From contig OY986437.1 in assembly GCA_963920525.1 (NCBI GenBank), positions 62,037,330 to 62,101,329 on the forward strand: DNA of 64,000 nucleotides. The letters are read 5' to 3'. Source of the stretch: Dichetophora obliterata (taxonomy: Eukaryota > Arthropoda > Insecta > Diptera > Sciomyzidae). A program made the position numbers and the translations under genes. The notes under the pieces were generated by a model. It was not told the origin of the DNA. It made no database searches and was given only the letters and a program-made list of their open reading frames with translations. Positions 11,085 through 23,065 of this stretch are shown piece after piece (within the stretch, counting starts at the first letter, position 1; the number at the start of each line of letters is the position of its first letter).

Positions 11085-11545
11085 AAAAATCTGATGTCAT
11101 AATTTCAAAAATCTTTTTGACACTATGGTGGTAATGTGTTTTTTGTTTTATACTCTTCGTATACGCGCTTAAAAATTTTTATTTTTTTATTTCGCAGCTG
11201 GGGCATACACTAGGTAAAAGTGAGTCGCTGATGCCAAATCCATTGTCAGAATTTACAAATGCAAAAATTTATTTAAATATATAGGGCTGTCACTTTTTTT
11301 ATTTCGAAGCTGGGGCAATACTAGATAAAAATGGGTCGCTGATCCATTATCAGAATACAAATTCCAAAATTTATTTGTATCTTTTAAAATTTGCGATCTC
11401 GAAGCTGGGGCAAATACTAGGTAAAAATGCATCGCTGAGTATAAAGAAAACACATTTTTAGGGCCTACTCTAGTGTCAAAAAACTTTTTAAAATTCTAAG
11501 ATAGGGTTCGAAATAAGTGACCCCTTAATACTGCCAGCTCATATA
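11085..11545. repeat. Interspersed minisatellite, first block
   Basis: This block carries degenerate units of a repeat found in at least ten places in the window. Its hallmarks are ttttgacactagggtgga, aaaatgtgtttttt, ttatactctttgtgtatg, gcagtataaaggggtcgctg and aacctaatgttaaaatttca. Units here occur in both orientations (caatactagataaaaatgg, gggtcgctgat). The block resumes at 12408-12500 after the mariner-like insert. Confidence 0.6.
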
Positions 11546-11547
11546 TA

Positions 11548-12407
11548 GGGTGTTTTCTTAGCTGCATGAGAACTTAAAATAATAATACAAGACAGAAATA
11601 TTCTTGAAATGAGTTTTGTATTATTATAATCTGGTAGATAATTTCATGGCATTTATTTCTTAAATATTATTTACGGCATAGAAGTTACATATTCCATTCG
11701 ATCAGTTCAATTTTTCACTACTTTTTCCAATAAATCTTATCGTATGGCGTCAATGGTGGCTTGAATATTAGCTTCCAATGCATCAAAAGTTGCTGGTTTG
11801 TAGGCATAAACCAATGACTTAACATAGCCCCATAAAAAGTAATCGAAAGGCGTAAAGTCGCACGAACGAGGGAGCCAGTTAACAGGACCACTTCTAGAAA
11901 TAAAGTTGTCACAAAATTGATTTTGCAATAAATTGATCGTTAAGCGTGCTGTATGGCAAGTTGCGTCGATGTTTAGCTAATTCATTTTTGGAAACAAAAA
12001 ATCAGTCAGCATGGCTCGATAGCGCTCGCCATTCACCGTAACGGCAGCTCTTTCCTCATTTCGAAAGAAATAAGAACCGATGGCGATGATTAAAACAGTC
12101 AATTTTAATGGATGTAATGGTGATTCGTTAATGGCTTGAGGATTGTCTTCGCTCCATATACGGCATTTTTGGTTACTCGTATTGACGAAGCCAACTGCTT
12201 GCTCATTTGGATGATTCTGTTGACCGTAAAATAGACGAAGTGATCTATGAACTATATATAAATTTCCACAATTCTGAAGCGTGGTTCTGACGTTAAACGA
12301 TTCATGTTGAATTGCCAAACCTTACTGAACAGAAATGTCAACACAGTTTGACTGTCAAACTATAAAAAACAGCCATCGAAACTTCTCATGCAGCTTAAAA
12401 ACACCCT
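11548..12407 (-). mobile_element. 860-bp decayed mariner-like element
   Basis: The ends gggtgttttcttagctgcat and the inverse of aagctgcatgagaa at the right form ~25-bp imperfect inverted repeats. TA dinucleotides at 11546-11547 and 12408-12409 are the expected target duplication for Tc1/mariner. The element split a minisatellite unit, whose halves flank it (ccagctcatata / acaaagagtataaaa). At 860 bp it is shorter than a full mariner (~1.3 kb) and is internally deleted. Confidence 0.8.
11700..12330 (-). pseudogene. Decayed Tc1/mariner-type transposase
   Basis: On the minus strand two frames give the C-terminal half of a DDE transposase. The first holds CRIWSEDNPQAINE, PLHPLKLTV and VTVNGERYRAMLTDFLFPKM. 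After a stop near 11977, the second holds SGPVNWLPRSCDFTPFDYFL followed by WGYVKS. In the related family, common in insect genomes, the block PPRSCDLTPLDYFLWG carries the second and third catalytic acidic positions; here DFTPFDYF is recognisable. The region that should hold the glycines before YFF is partly lost. In-frame stops and the missing N-terminal helix-turn-helix make it non-functional. Confidence 0.8.
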
Positions 12408-12409
12408 TA

Positions 12410-13630
12410 ACAAAGAGTATAAAAAACGAATTTTTCGGGGCTCTTAATTTTAAAACTTTTAAAATTTTAAAAATTTTGACTCGGCAAAATTCTGACGAAA
12501 TACAAGAATGATCATTTGTAAATGATTTGGTGCGTTCGATGCGTTAATTTCTTTTTCGAGTCTTTAGTTTGAAAAAGCAAATCAAATCATAATGATCAGT
12601 TCGATCAAAGTATGTATTTGAATTTGTCAAGTTAAATTTAAAAAGACAAAATGTGTAGTATTTTGATTAAAATTTGTGCGAACTTTAAAATTTTCATGAT
12701 CATTATTTTTGCACAAATATATTTTTTTAATCTTTTATGTTTCGAGCTTTTCTCAAAGAGGTCACGCTATTTTAAATTATATAAAAACTTTACTCTTATC
12801 AAACATACTTTTTTTCTTCTTATCAGCATCAGAGAGTTGAAAACAATCAACAAAATTATTATCAGTAAAAAGCACGTTAATATTAATAATGATAGGTACT
12901 TTTAACAAAAAATCAAGATTTTTATTACTGACACCTTCACTTGGGTAAGAAACGTGACAAAAGCACCCATAACATAAATACATAACATAACAGCAACATA
13001 ATTATTAACATCTCTGATCAAAACTTTCACATACTTAGTTTCGAAATAGCAGTGAAATCCTCGTGAAAAATTCATTAGCAAATGAAAATAATGTTGAAGT
13101 TTCAAAGCTTTGATTAGCTACGAAGTGCCGCTGGAGAACCTAAACAAACTTTGATATGCTCCTTACGTAATAATCAACAAAGACGTCGACAGCGTTTAGT
13201 TAACATTTAATTGTTAATCAGAGCAAAGTTTTCTATCTTCAACGTCTTGTATGTGCTACCTCCTTCCCCTTCATCATCTTCTTCTACTTTTTCTTCTTCT
13301 CCATTATCATCATTTAGCGCGGACATATTTATTATCATGCTAGTTATTATTGTTGTTGTTCATATCGTAAAAACGCGTCGACGTTGAAGTCTGCGCCAAC
13401 GTCAACGCCACCATTGCCTCGTTTCCGAGCACCGGAACTCGATTTCGATCAAAATAAGTTTTCTCTTCCCTCCCTCACTAATAAATGGCGTTGCCATCTC
13501 AAAGCATTTCATGAAAATGCATTTTAGGCCTATTCTCTGCTTCAGAAGCGGCTCTCAGCTCATGATTTTCAATCATTTTCCATTATGTACGGTAAACATT
13601 TAATTAAAAAAAAAAGACAAAAGCATTTAG
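12410..13630. other. Intergenic DNA; minisatellite remnant and CT-rich stretch
   Basis: Minisatellite remnant continues to about 12500 (ttcggcaaaattctgac-like words). A CT-rich run of tcatcttcttc type lies at 13262-13320. From about 13240 base composition becomes less AT-rich, which may mark host regulatory DNA in front of the candidate exon. No coding sequence is seen. Confidence 0.4.
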
Positions 13631-13634
13631 TTTC

Positions 13635-14168
13635 AGTCAACAGACTGCTAGCCCGCCGATCGAGCTGCTCGGGAATTTGTAGATTCTAATTTTTATCACT
13701 GAAACCGCACGAGCAGCAAACAACGCGCGCGATCACTTCGAATTCAATTGTGCGACGGTAGTTGAACGGCGTGGAATAAGATGCAGTTTTAGCGGTTACA
13801 TTTCTTTCGAAAACGAATATAATTTAAGTTTGATTTTTGAGAACTCGTCGACTTTGAGGATTGCGTCGTCTCGATGGTTTAATTGATAACTAAGTTATGA
13901 AAACAAAGAGTAAAACTGAGTAAATGTGTAAAAAGTTAAAAAATAATATCTATAATTTAGTCAATTTTCGTGAGTTTTAAGGCACAAAAAGGGCGTTTCA
14001 AAGCCGAAAGAGTGTCTGTATTAAAAAGAAGTGCCTTGTTAAAAGAATGCTGGTATATGTTTAATTTTCTACAAATAGCCGTAATCTACGAAAACTTAAA
14101 TTATGCTTTGGCTGTTAAATCTACTGAGCAACTGTAAGAAAACGGATATTTCAACAGTTTAAATAAAG
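13635..14168 (+). promoter_or_regulatory. Candidate core promoter and untranslated first exon
   Basis: An arthropod initiator-like ttcagtc has its A at 13635. Eighteen bases downstream, cccgccgatc matches the Drosophila MTE motif at 8 of 10 positions. A consensus splice donor, aaag|gtgagt, follows at 14168/14169. No long frame lies between, as expected for a 5' UTR exon. Composition is less AT-rich than the surroundings and has gccg- and gagcagc-type words common in fly promoters. If real, the downstream exons lie outside the window and the hAT element at 14208 sits just inside the first intron. This is inference from motifs only. Confidence 0.35.
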
Positions 14169-14433
14169 GTGAGTTCATTTTGGAATATTCTTGTACTTTC
14201 TCGGTATCAGTGGCGTAGCTACGGGGGGATAAAGGGGATATATCCCCTCCCTTAACCTATAGCTTAATTTCAAAATTAAGCTATTGTAAATTTTGAAAAA
14301 ATGAAACTAAGTTTTTTACATAAATTGTTCGAATAAAAAAGTAGTTTGCTAGAACTGCGCATTTATAATTTTTTTAAACAAATTTTATCTAAACTCATCC
14401 AATTGACCGAATGTACTTTTTGCTTAAAGCTTA

Positions 14434-14911
14434 AGGTGCCCCCAGACTATATGTTTCATACATATGACATGTCAAATAAAATTACATACCGAATTTCATT
14501 TGTGTGTCAGAATTAAGTTTTTGTCAGACAGCTTTTTTCTTTTGTCTCCACACTATCGATACGTCGTTTGAAAATAAAAAACAGCTTTTGATATTTTTGT
14601 AAACCTTAAATCTCTGTGTCCTCCTGCAGCCATTCAAACTAAGAATAAATTAATTTAAATCATTTTATTGAATAAATATCTTAAAATTTGCCTTTTCTTT
14701 CATTTTCAAATAATAAATTTATCAAACTGACATTTTGTACAGATGGAAAAACATACGAAATTAGAGACGGTCCTAATTCAAAAATTTACAGACGCAAATA
14801 CAAACGACATTTCAAAACCACATTTTTATATGTTCCACACTATCTTTAGCTAAAAACCATTTGAAATTTTTTGACGTGTCATATGTATGAAACATATAGT
14901 GTAGAGGCACT
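14434..14911. mobile_element. ~478-bp MITE nested in the hAT element
   Basis: About 43 bases at each end are inverted: the left arm contains ctatatgtttcatacatatg and the right arm its complement followed by tgtagaggcac. Terminal words are aggtgcccc and the complement of aagtgcc. The duplication is unclear, with tta or ttaa-like bases on each side. No coding sequence. Confidence 0.7.
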
Positions 14912-15200
14912 TTTAGTATGCTCTAGGAACGAAAAAAAATTCCATAAAAAATACATTGAGATTTCTGACAACGAACAGGCAGCGAATTTTTTTTCGCCAG
15001 CTAGTACGCTGTAGAAGCGAAAATTATTGCTATGTTGCCAAATTTCCATTCGTGAGTGGAAAGCTGAAATGTCAAAATTTCGCTGCCGATTATATGCCCG
15101 TACATTTAATTGGCGCGGAAAGTATGTTTAAGTTTGAATTTGTTAATTATTGTTGCATTTATATAGTTTATTAATGTGTAGTCTTGCCTTTTATAGGATA

Positions 15201-17757
15201 CTAGCTGATATACCCGGTGTTACTCGAGAGTCCTTTGTATAAACATTTTAACATACACTTCTCGATGAAATGTTTTTTAAAATCGGGAATAATGAAAAAC
15301 ATGTTGAATTTTATTTTATTTAATTTTATTTATCTACCGTTAGAAAGGTAATTGAACGAACATTAATCCAAAACAGTTGTTGGTGGTTCCATCTCTTGCG
15401 GTCAGCTAATTAAATTCAGAGAAGGGGTACAAAAAACATATTTTAAAAATTAAAGAGAATTTTTATATTTACTTAATCTTAAAGCAAGCACAATTACCTT
15501 TTCAACAAAATAAAAATAATGGTGGGATTCAATGCCTCCCTGAGATATGGACATTTTAACGTCTAAACAAAGATTTATATTAAAAAACATATAACAAAAA
15601 ACTTTTTAACAAAAAAAAATTTTAATGAAATATATTAAAAACAGCGGAGTTATTGGCATTAAAAGAAAAAACTTTGATTTTCATATACTTTTTTCTCATT
15701 ATTATCAATGTTTTATGAAAATTCGTTGTGCTAAAAATGATTGTACCTACTAAAATGTCTATTAGCTGCGTTTTTTCATTGGAGATCAGGATCATATAAT
15801 CGCATTTGCAAGCAAAGCAAAAACAACAAAAAGTCCAGCAAGTGAGCTGGACATTTAAATTGATCAAATTCTATGTTTTTAAGTGTTTATGACGCTAGAT
15901 GACGCTGCGACTGAAAAAACTGGCAGTACTACATTATTTTACTTTTTAAAAGTTTGGAAGCAATAGCATTTTCGCAAAATATTTCGCAAAACTTATCTGC
16001 TAGCTGCATAAGAACATCAGATATTCTTCTGTAAGCAGAAAATAGCACCACCTGTCTGTAATCCCAAACGTGTGGGCTTAAATTTGAAGAAAGTTTTGAA
16101 AAAAAATTTTTCAGCTATTCACCGCAAGGTGTATGTATAGTTTGTACCCACATATTTTACAAATGTGGCGCCACCTATCTGTGAATTTAACGCACAGATC
16201 AAAACTAGTGAAATAATTGTGCTGACCAGATGCGCATATGTTTTATTATATCGCCATATAGCTGAAACTGATTACATGAAAATATTAACTTTTACAGCAT
16301 TCTTATTCACAGTCATCTTTTCGATAAAATTGTGATAAATATACAACATTTAAAGTACCATTGATAAAGAACTAAGTGACAACGGTGACACAGTAGTGAG
16401 AAAAAATAGAGCCATCACAACAAAGCAAATTTAACAGGAGGGGGGTGGGGAGGCAAAAAGAAGTAGATCACTATAAAGAAGATTTTATATAATCCAAAAT
16501 GTTCGTAATTACTTTAGACACACAACTGCATTATTAGAGATAAATGGGGACGTTCAAACTATATAGAGAATTTTAACACAAAACTAAGTTTTATTAATAG
16601 TCTGGTATGAAAAAATAGATTTTTAGCCATAACTTTTGATTGGAAAGAGATATTGGGGTAATTTTTTCACATAAATTATTTTTGAGACTTGAATTTTTGT
16701 AAAAAATATAAAAACAACATTTTGGAAATAATAAATTTCGCGAAAAAAATCAAAGGGGGTACCCTTGTTGTTTTGATGACAAAAACAGTAAAATAAGTTT
16801 TGCGCTTAGCTGGAAGAGTTTTTGCAAATAAAAGCTATGTCATATGAAAGGTAGCCAGATGTGCAATTTTAAATTGATTTTATTTTTACAACAAAAACAA
16901 TTTTTGAGTCATTTTTTGAGTAAAAAGTCAATATTTTGGACCTTTTTTGACATAATCATAAAACATATATACTAGGGCGGGTCAAATTCTGGCTCAGCGA
17001 AATTCGTAAAATACATGTAATTTCAAGACTTTTTCTCCACTACAGCATATACAAATTCTGAAAAAAAGCTGTGCGGACTTTCGTAAATAGATTCATACAC
17101 ATACATTCATACATTCATATTTTATAATTAAGAACAAAATCTATTTACGAAAGTCCGCACAGCTTTTTTTCAGAATTTGTATATGCTGTAGAGGAAAAAA
17201 AGTCTTGAAATTACATGTATTTTACGAATTTCGCTGAGCCAGACCTCCAAAAAATTCGTCCATACAAATTGACCCGCCCTAATATATACACTGACTTACT
17301 GTTACAGTTCAACCTATTGTTGTGAAGTGATTTTATTGATTTTATTGAATGAAATATATTAATGGAAAGCGGAGATATTTGCATCGAAAGACCAAACTTT
17401 GATTTTCATGTCGTTTTTTTCTCATTCTTAGGTAACGATATTTTATGAAAAAGTCGTTGTACTGAAAATTTCTCCAATTTTGAAGATATGTGAATGTTTT
17501 TGATGTCAAAAGAACAGAAATTTTTTTAAATTAAATACAAAAAAATCTGTTATACTAAAAAGTTTTATAATAAAAAAATTGCCGTTAGTTGAAAAATGTC
17601 AGAGGGGGCGTGGCAAAAACTAAGTATGCAACATTTTAAGTTGGGATGCATTTAATATGTGCACCTAGTTTAAGCAAAATCCGTTGAGCCGTTTAGATTT
17701 GTATAAAGGTCAAACAAACAAACAAACAAACAGAAAATGAGTTTTATTACTATAGAT
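15201..17757 (+). repeat. Dispersed repeat, mini-me / Helitron-like, copy 1
   Basis: It opens with actagctgatatacccggtg and closes with caaacaaacaaacaaaca and gttttattactatagata, both of which resemble conserved ends of mini-me or RTE/Helitron-type repeats in flies. An internal segment is duplicated: 15630-15745 resembles 17345-17475 (gaaatatatta...ttttgattttcat). About 1.2 kb, excluding a 309-bp insert, is repeated inverted at 53608-54790. No protein is recognised. Confidence 0.55.
16973..17281. mobile_element. 309-bp foldback element, TAGGGCGGGTCAA family, copy 1
   Basis: It starts TAGGGCGGGTCAA and ends TTGACCCGCCCTA. The two ~115-base arms are nearly perfect inverse copies and share ttcgtaaaatacatgtaat and aaagctgtgcggactttcgt. 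The exact duplication atatatac flanks it (16965-16972 and 17282-17289). The homologous repeat at 53608-54790 lacks this insert, which confirms the borders. Confidence 0.92.
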
Positions 17758-17875
17758 AAAACTGCAGCAATATAAATATGAATCTGTCAACCAGAACAGC
17801 AAGTGCTTTTTCTCCACACAAAAATTTTAACTCTACACCAAAATTTCGCGTGTAGAGTTATATGCCCAAAAATTT

Positions 17876-18360
17876 TTGTTCATACAGCATACTAAGCTTA
17901 AAGGCCAAACCAAAATAGATGAGTACTCCGTAACGATTCTTGTTAAAAGAGCGACAACGTTGAAAAGATTAAATTTAACCAGATGGATTGCAAAGTGCGA
18001 ATCAGTTAGCGACTTCCATGCAATTTTCCAGCATGAACAAATGCAGTATGATGATCCAAATTCTAGAATATTGAAAAATTCAATTGACCTTGAATTTATA
18101 TTGACCCTCAAGATTGTGGTTTTAGTTTACCAGCATTCGTTGCCATTGAGTCTAAATTTTCAAAAAAAGAATATTGATTTGGTTTACTATGTTCAACAGC
18201 CCACCATCAACAGCTGTTACTGAAGTTAGACTGTGGAAGGAGTATATTAGCCTCAAGCGCGCGTTACCAAAAAATGACGTCAACCAGTACGGCTGAGCGC
18301 ACCTTTTCGTGTATGAAGCGAATAAAGACCTACTTAAGAAACTCAACAGGACAGGTTTAG
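17876..18360 (+). pseudogene. Decayed hAT (Zaphod-like) transposase, C-terminal part
   Basis: The frame from 17876 reads ATTLKRLNLTRWIAKCES followed by VSDFHAIF; the R-L-x-x-TRW block is typical of this hAT branch. Further on, LVYQHSLPLSLNFQKKNIDL matches the LPLS.x.QKK.IDL segment of the family. After a frame break, 18274-18360 reads TSTAERTFSCMKRIKTYLRN, the hATC dimerisation domain (ERSFS..KRIKTYLR in relatives). The N-terminal zinc finger and the catalytic core are not recognisable. Stops and frame breaks make it inactive. Confidence 0.8.
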
Positions 18361-18672
18361 TCCAGAATTTGAATTTCTTTGTTAAACAGTTTTAGTAAGC
18401 TATAATTATCTATTAAAATTTAAGAATCGGCTTAACAGACTGGCTGCCCTTGCAATATACAAAGATGAGCTATCGAAAAAGCCAAGGCGGTTGGACTTAA
18501 TTGTTTAATGCAATAATAATTAATGTTACATGTACATTTTTACTACTTTTTGATTGTTCGCTAGAAGCGAACAAGCATTAAAATACGCTTAAAATATATA
18601 TCTTTTTAAACATAATTTAAAATTTTCTTTATCCCCCCTTTGGTAAATCCTAGCTACGCCACTGCTCGGCAT

Positions 18673-20420
18673 AAAAAGGAAATAACAAATTGTCATAGAT
18701 TTTTTAAATGCCAGTTAATTAGATATAAGAGGCTATTTAGGAAAATTCACCTTAAAATAAGTAGCGGTAGAACATCCTTGGTATTAAAAAAAGCTATTTA
18801 AGCATAAGCAAAGGTTCAACGAAATATGCAAGTTTTGAGAATATTTTTTCCTTAACAAATATTTGTCTTTGAACTTGAAAATTCTGGGTGTTGTCTAAAA
18901 CAAATTTGAGATCACAAAAACACAAAACATTATACGATTTTTTCTAGCTATTAACATTCATAAAATAATTTATTTTAATAAAAAAAACATACTTTTTATC
19001 TTAATCTAGCACGCCACGGTCGTTTTTTTATCAGTCTCCTTAAGACAATACATATCAAAGAAATAAAAAAATGTTTTCTATTCTTTTGTTTTATTTTAGA
19101 GCTCCTCTCCGCATTTATATGTAACCAGTGTTGCCACTTTGTGAGTAATTCCTCAAAACGTGAGGAATTTAAAGTGGCTATGAATAATTTTTGAGGAATT
19201 TTATTTTGAGGAATTTTTGATGAATTTGAAAATTTTTTTAATTTTTTTTTAATATATAAACAAAAAAAAACTTTAGCAGCATATTTTTCTGGTTGGTAGA
19301 AACATACCTTTAAAATATACTGAACACTGAACTTTACGATTGCGTTTCCCCGCAAAAAAATTAAAACAAGTTCAAACGAACTTAGTAAGTGGCGTACGGT
19401 TTTAGCTAAAATCAGTTAAAACATAAAATAAATACAAGAAAAAGGATACATGGTTGTAGTCTGCATCGGATGCAAAGGTATGCATTGACTATTATTTCTA
19501 TTGTAGCAATTATCGATTAACTCTTTAAATCAACAAACATTTTTTTTATACATTGGGTAATTTTGACCATATTTTTGTTTTGACTAATTTTTATGTGATA
19601 CCGTTAGTTTTCCGAAATCCGACTTAGTGCTGCCATATTACATCATTGTCCTTATCGGGTTAGAGATATTTTAGAGCACTCTTTGAAGTAAAAGCCTGCA
19701 AAAACGAGCATAACAATTCAATCAAATTTGGCTTTTTAAGAGTGGAGATTATTTTTACTTCGATTATTTTTTAGACCCAGAGTCGTATTAAAAACGAGTT
19801 TTTAATATAAAAATTTTGTAGATATATTTGTTTTCAAATTAAGAAAAAGTAATAGGTATTTTTTGGACTAAAAATGTTAAAACTGTCAAAAGCGTCAGAA
19901 TAAGAAAAATATCCCTCAAAAATAGATAAAAACACAAAAAAGTACGGGATCGTTTTTTGGACTAAAATTGTGTAAACTGTCAAATAAAATCGTTTGCCGA
20001 AATGAAGAAAAATTGTCACATTCATATGTATTACAATATTGAAATTAATTCTCAAATTAACATTTACATTTAGTTTTTTACAATTTAACATGCTTCTGGT
20101 TTCCATTTCAATAGTTTTTATTTATTTCAAAGAACTTTTTATGTTTTGCAATTTCCTTGCTAACTTGTAAACAGCTGATTTTAAGCTGTTTGACACTTTT
20201 AACATTTTTACCAGAATAAATTTCTCGAACCAAAACTTGCAACATCTGACAATGAGGGCAAATTTTTTACTCTCTCGACTGCACCATGATTATTAGGTGA
20301 CAACCCTATTATTATAAATTTTTATAATTTTGAAATTCTGACAACGGATTCGGATTCAGCGACGCATTTTTTACCCTTTAGTTCGCGCCAGCCCCGAATT
20401 CGTAAAAATACAAAATTAAG
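18673..20420. other. AT-rich DNA; one hAT-like end and minisatellite remnant
   Basis: No gene is seen. At 19127 the word cagtgttgccactttgtgag looks like a hAT end, but no matching inverted end was found. A short duplication of ttttttggactaaaa occurs near 19850-19970. From about 20280 to 20420 there is a minisatellite remnant (attctgacaacggattcgga, gcgccagcc). Confidence 0.4.
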
Positions 20421-21226
20421 GTGGCAACCAGTGGCGTAAAACGCGGGCCCGCAGAGCCCGCATTGCGGGCGGGCGCAACTAAGCCAGGGGCGCCCTCAAA
20501 TCCCTTGATAAAAATTATAAATGAAGTGGAAAACGACACACAGTGTAAAATAAGCGGCCGAAAATATAGTATATTGATGTTTAATTTTTTCCAATTTTTT
20601 ATAGCTTTCAATAGAAAATATCTTGGGTGAAAAAATCAAAATGAATTTTGTGAATAGTTGAAACCGTTTCGTTATGACAAGCCGTCAAAGTTGCATTTTT
20701 TCAAAATTTAATTTTTCTTGTTATTTACATTTTATTTAATATAATTTTTTTGTATATCAAAATAAAGTTTAAATTTCTTATGTCTAGCAAATTACTGTTT
20801 TTGCTTACATTTTTAATATATGGTTTGAATCTTATCATAAAAGTAAGCACTAAAAGCGGGATACAAATTTTAAAATACTCAATTTTTAAAAATGTTTAAA
20901 AAATAATTTTGAGAAAGATTGACTATAGTTTTCCACGAAAAAATTATGAGAACTGCGTTACACCAAATCCAAAAAAAATTTCTTGTTATTACTTACTAAA
21001 ACGGAAAATATAAATTTTTTCTATAGTGACCTGTATAGTTAAAATGTGAGATTTATTTGAGATATGGCAGTTGATTAATTTTCAAAACTTCGACTTACAC
21101 AAACACAAAACAACTCAATTTTTAAAATTTCCTTGCTGTAATCAAAAAAGCTTACAAATTTAAACAAAAACTTTGTTAACTTGTGTTGGTAGTATTTTTC
21201 AAGGCTGAGTTACTAATATATGATTA

Positions 21227-21520
21227 ATGGGAGTGGCATTGGCCTATGAAATTTTCCATTTATCTATAATCACAAAAGAAATTGATGTAGCAAATTTCGC
21301 TGTTTTGAAACAAGACTTAATGAAGTTTTATGCAAAAATGGGTTTCGTTTATATGGGAGGTAGATGTGGCAGAGGGCAGATTTGTATAACTTTTTCACCA
21401 TTTCTTAATTTTGCCAAAAAAGATATTCGTGCCAATTCTCATAGCTCTACGATCACTCCTTCTGTTTTTGACCAAGAATGGGGACATTACACTGTGCGAC
21501 GTTTGTTTCCAAAAAAATGA
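21227..21520 (+). other. Unrecognised 97-codon open frame inside the hAT element
   Basis: This frame starts MGVALAYEIFHLSIITKEID and ends GHYTVRRLFPKK. I do not recognise a family. It lies between the hAT left end and the hATC fragment, on the same strand. It could be a remnant of the transposase or unrelated inserted DNA, or chance. Confidence 0.2.
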
Positions 21521-21856
21521 AGATATACCAAAATATTTATTTCCTTCGCAAATTATTATTGTTTAAAATTAACAACAATAAATGAAAAATAATTTAATAA
21601 TATGTGCTTAAATAAAATTTAAGTCCCGTACAGACGATTTCTTCGGGTGCAATAATCGACGTGAAAAAGCCGATTTTTTTGAGCAAAAGTCACCTTTGTT
21701 TGGCAAAACTCGATTATGATCGAAGCCGATTTGCCCTTTAGCTTTCATATTTTCAGCAAGTCAGCTACTGATGTTATTTTAATCATTCAGTTGGTCATAT
21801 TTTGGGAGTTGAGTTAAATTCCTTAGTTTAGAGGTAACGTCAAATACAAAACATTT

Positions 21857-22541
21857 AAGGTACTATTACAGTGTGTAAAAAATTAAAAATCAATTTTTGT
21901 TTTCCGTTAGAATATGGTTCTGTAAGGACTTCAGAATACGTATACAAAATTTTAGAAAAAAAGATCAAATAGAAAAAAAAGTTATAACATATATTATATT
22001 CGTATGTCGCGTGATATTCAAGAACTTTTAAATCTTAAATCGCTTTTTTCTCGAAACAAGGTTTTTCGAATCGGCTTCTAAGATATCTGGAGTTCTACTT
22101 GATCGATTTCGATGAATCTAGATTTATTGTAATTCTTATAGACTCTGTTAAGCACTAGATCTATAAAAAGCCAAAAACTTTTATTTTTTTTTGTATGGCT
22201 GAAAGTTTTGGAAAAAAGGGAGTTTTTTGTACATTTTTTTTCAACGCATGCCCTTTTTTGTTTTTTTTTTTATTTTCGGAGGTTGAGTGCTCAACTGCAA
22301 CCCTTAACTCAAGAATGCACTTTGATTTTTTACTTTCAGACGCTTTGTAAATGCTGGAGAAGAGAACCGTTTTAAAACTCGCTTACTTCAACGCCCTGTA
22401 GGAAATTTACAACATTTTTTTATTTCCTCAAGAATTGTTCATTATATTAAAAATTTGAATCATTAAAGTTAATAATAATGGGTAAAAAAAATTAATAAAA
22501 AATGTGTTTTTTAAAGCTATACACTGTAATAGTACCTTTAA
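21857..22541. mobile_element. ~685-bp element nested in the hAT element
   Basis: Inverted ends AAGGTACTATTACAGTGT mark both sides (left 21857-21874; right ending about 22538). Flanking bases are ttaa on the left and tttaa on the right, so a TTAA target is possible but not proven. No transposase is seen. Confidence 0.6.
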
Positions 22542-22852
22542 CTTAACATCTTAAAATTATTATTTCACCAATAAGAAAATTATTGATCTCATTTTTCAAA
22601 CTTTAAGTTAATTTAACATTTTTATATAATTAATATAAGTTTTCTTTTTACTTAATTTGTGATAAAATCTTATAATATTTATTATAAATTGTATTACATT
22701 TGATATTATAAAAAGTATTTTTTACGTTATTGCTTTTTTTTAACAAATTCTATTAAAATAAAAAAGGAATTTATTTATAAAATAAGATATTTTTAATATA
22801 TAACTGTTGTAATAAATGATGACTAGAGAGCATAAAAATATGCATTTGCATT

Positions 22853-23065
22853 TTGCATCGTAATGTAGAATTTAAGGACAAAAAAGTCTTCGAAAAGATT
22901 TTGTTTAAAAAGAAACAAGTTTTTAGTGAGTATGAGAATAAACTTTTGCCCGAAAAATTATCAAACATAAGATATTGCCAGGCAACATCTTGCGATGTTG
23001 AACGTAGTTTCTCTGCATATTCATCGCTTTTAACTGAAAAACGTAGAAAAAGCAACACTTGGTAG
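22853..23065 (+). pseudogene. hAT transposase C-terminal fragment (hATC)
   Basis: The 70-codon frame ends with ATSCDVERSFSAYSSLLTEK and then RRKSN. The block (S/C)DVERSFS.Y..LLT..R is the hATC dimerisation motif. Only this tail is recognisable, and the rest of the transposase is gone. It is in the sense direction of the surrounding hAT element. Confidence 0.75.

Larger units (their letters stand above)
14208..18664 (+). mobile_element. 4.46-kb hAT element, Zaphod-like
   Basis: It starts CAGTGGCGTAGCTA and ends TAGCTACGCCACTG. The flanks carry ctcggtat (14200-14207) and ctcggcat (18665-18672), an 8-bp duplication with one difference. CAGTGGCGTAGC ends and the transposase relic at 17876-18360 point to the Zaphod-like branch of hAT. 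Nested inside are a MITE (14434-14911), a dispersed repeat (about 15201-17757) and a foldback element (16973-17281), so it is an old insertion. Confidence 0.88.

Noticed and set aside
17833..18111. Antisense 92-codon frame
   Set aside because: It is opposite the hAT transposase relic, which carries recognisable motifs on the plus strand.
19127..20235. A hAT element starting CAGTGTTGCCAC
   Set aside because: No inverted partner end or 8-bp duplication could be found, so only one end is suggested.
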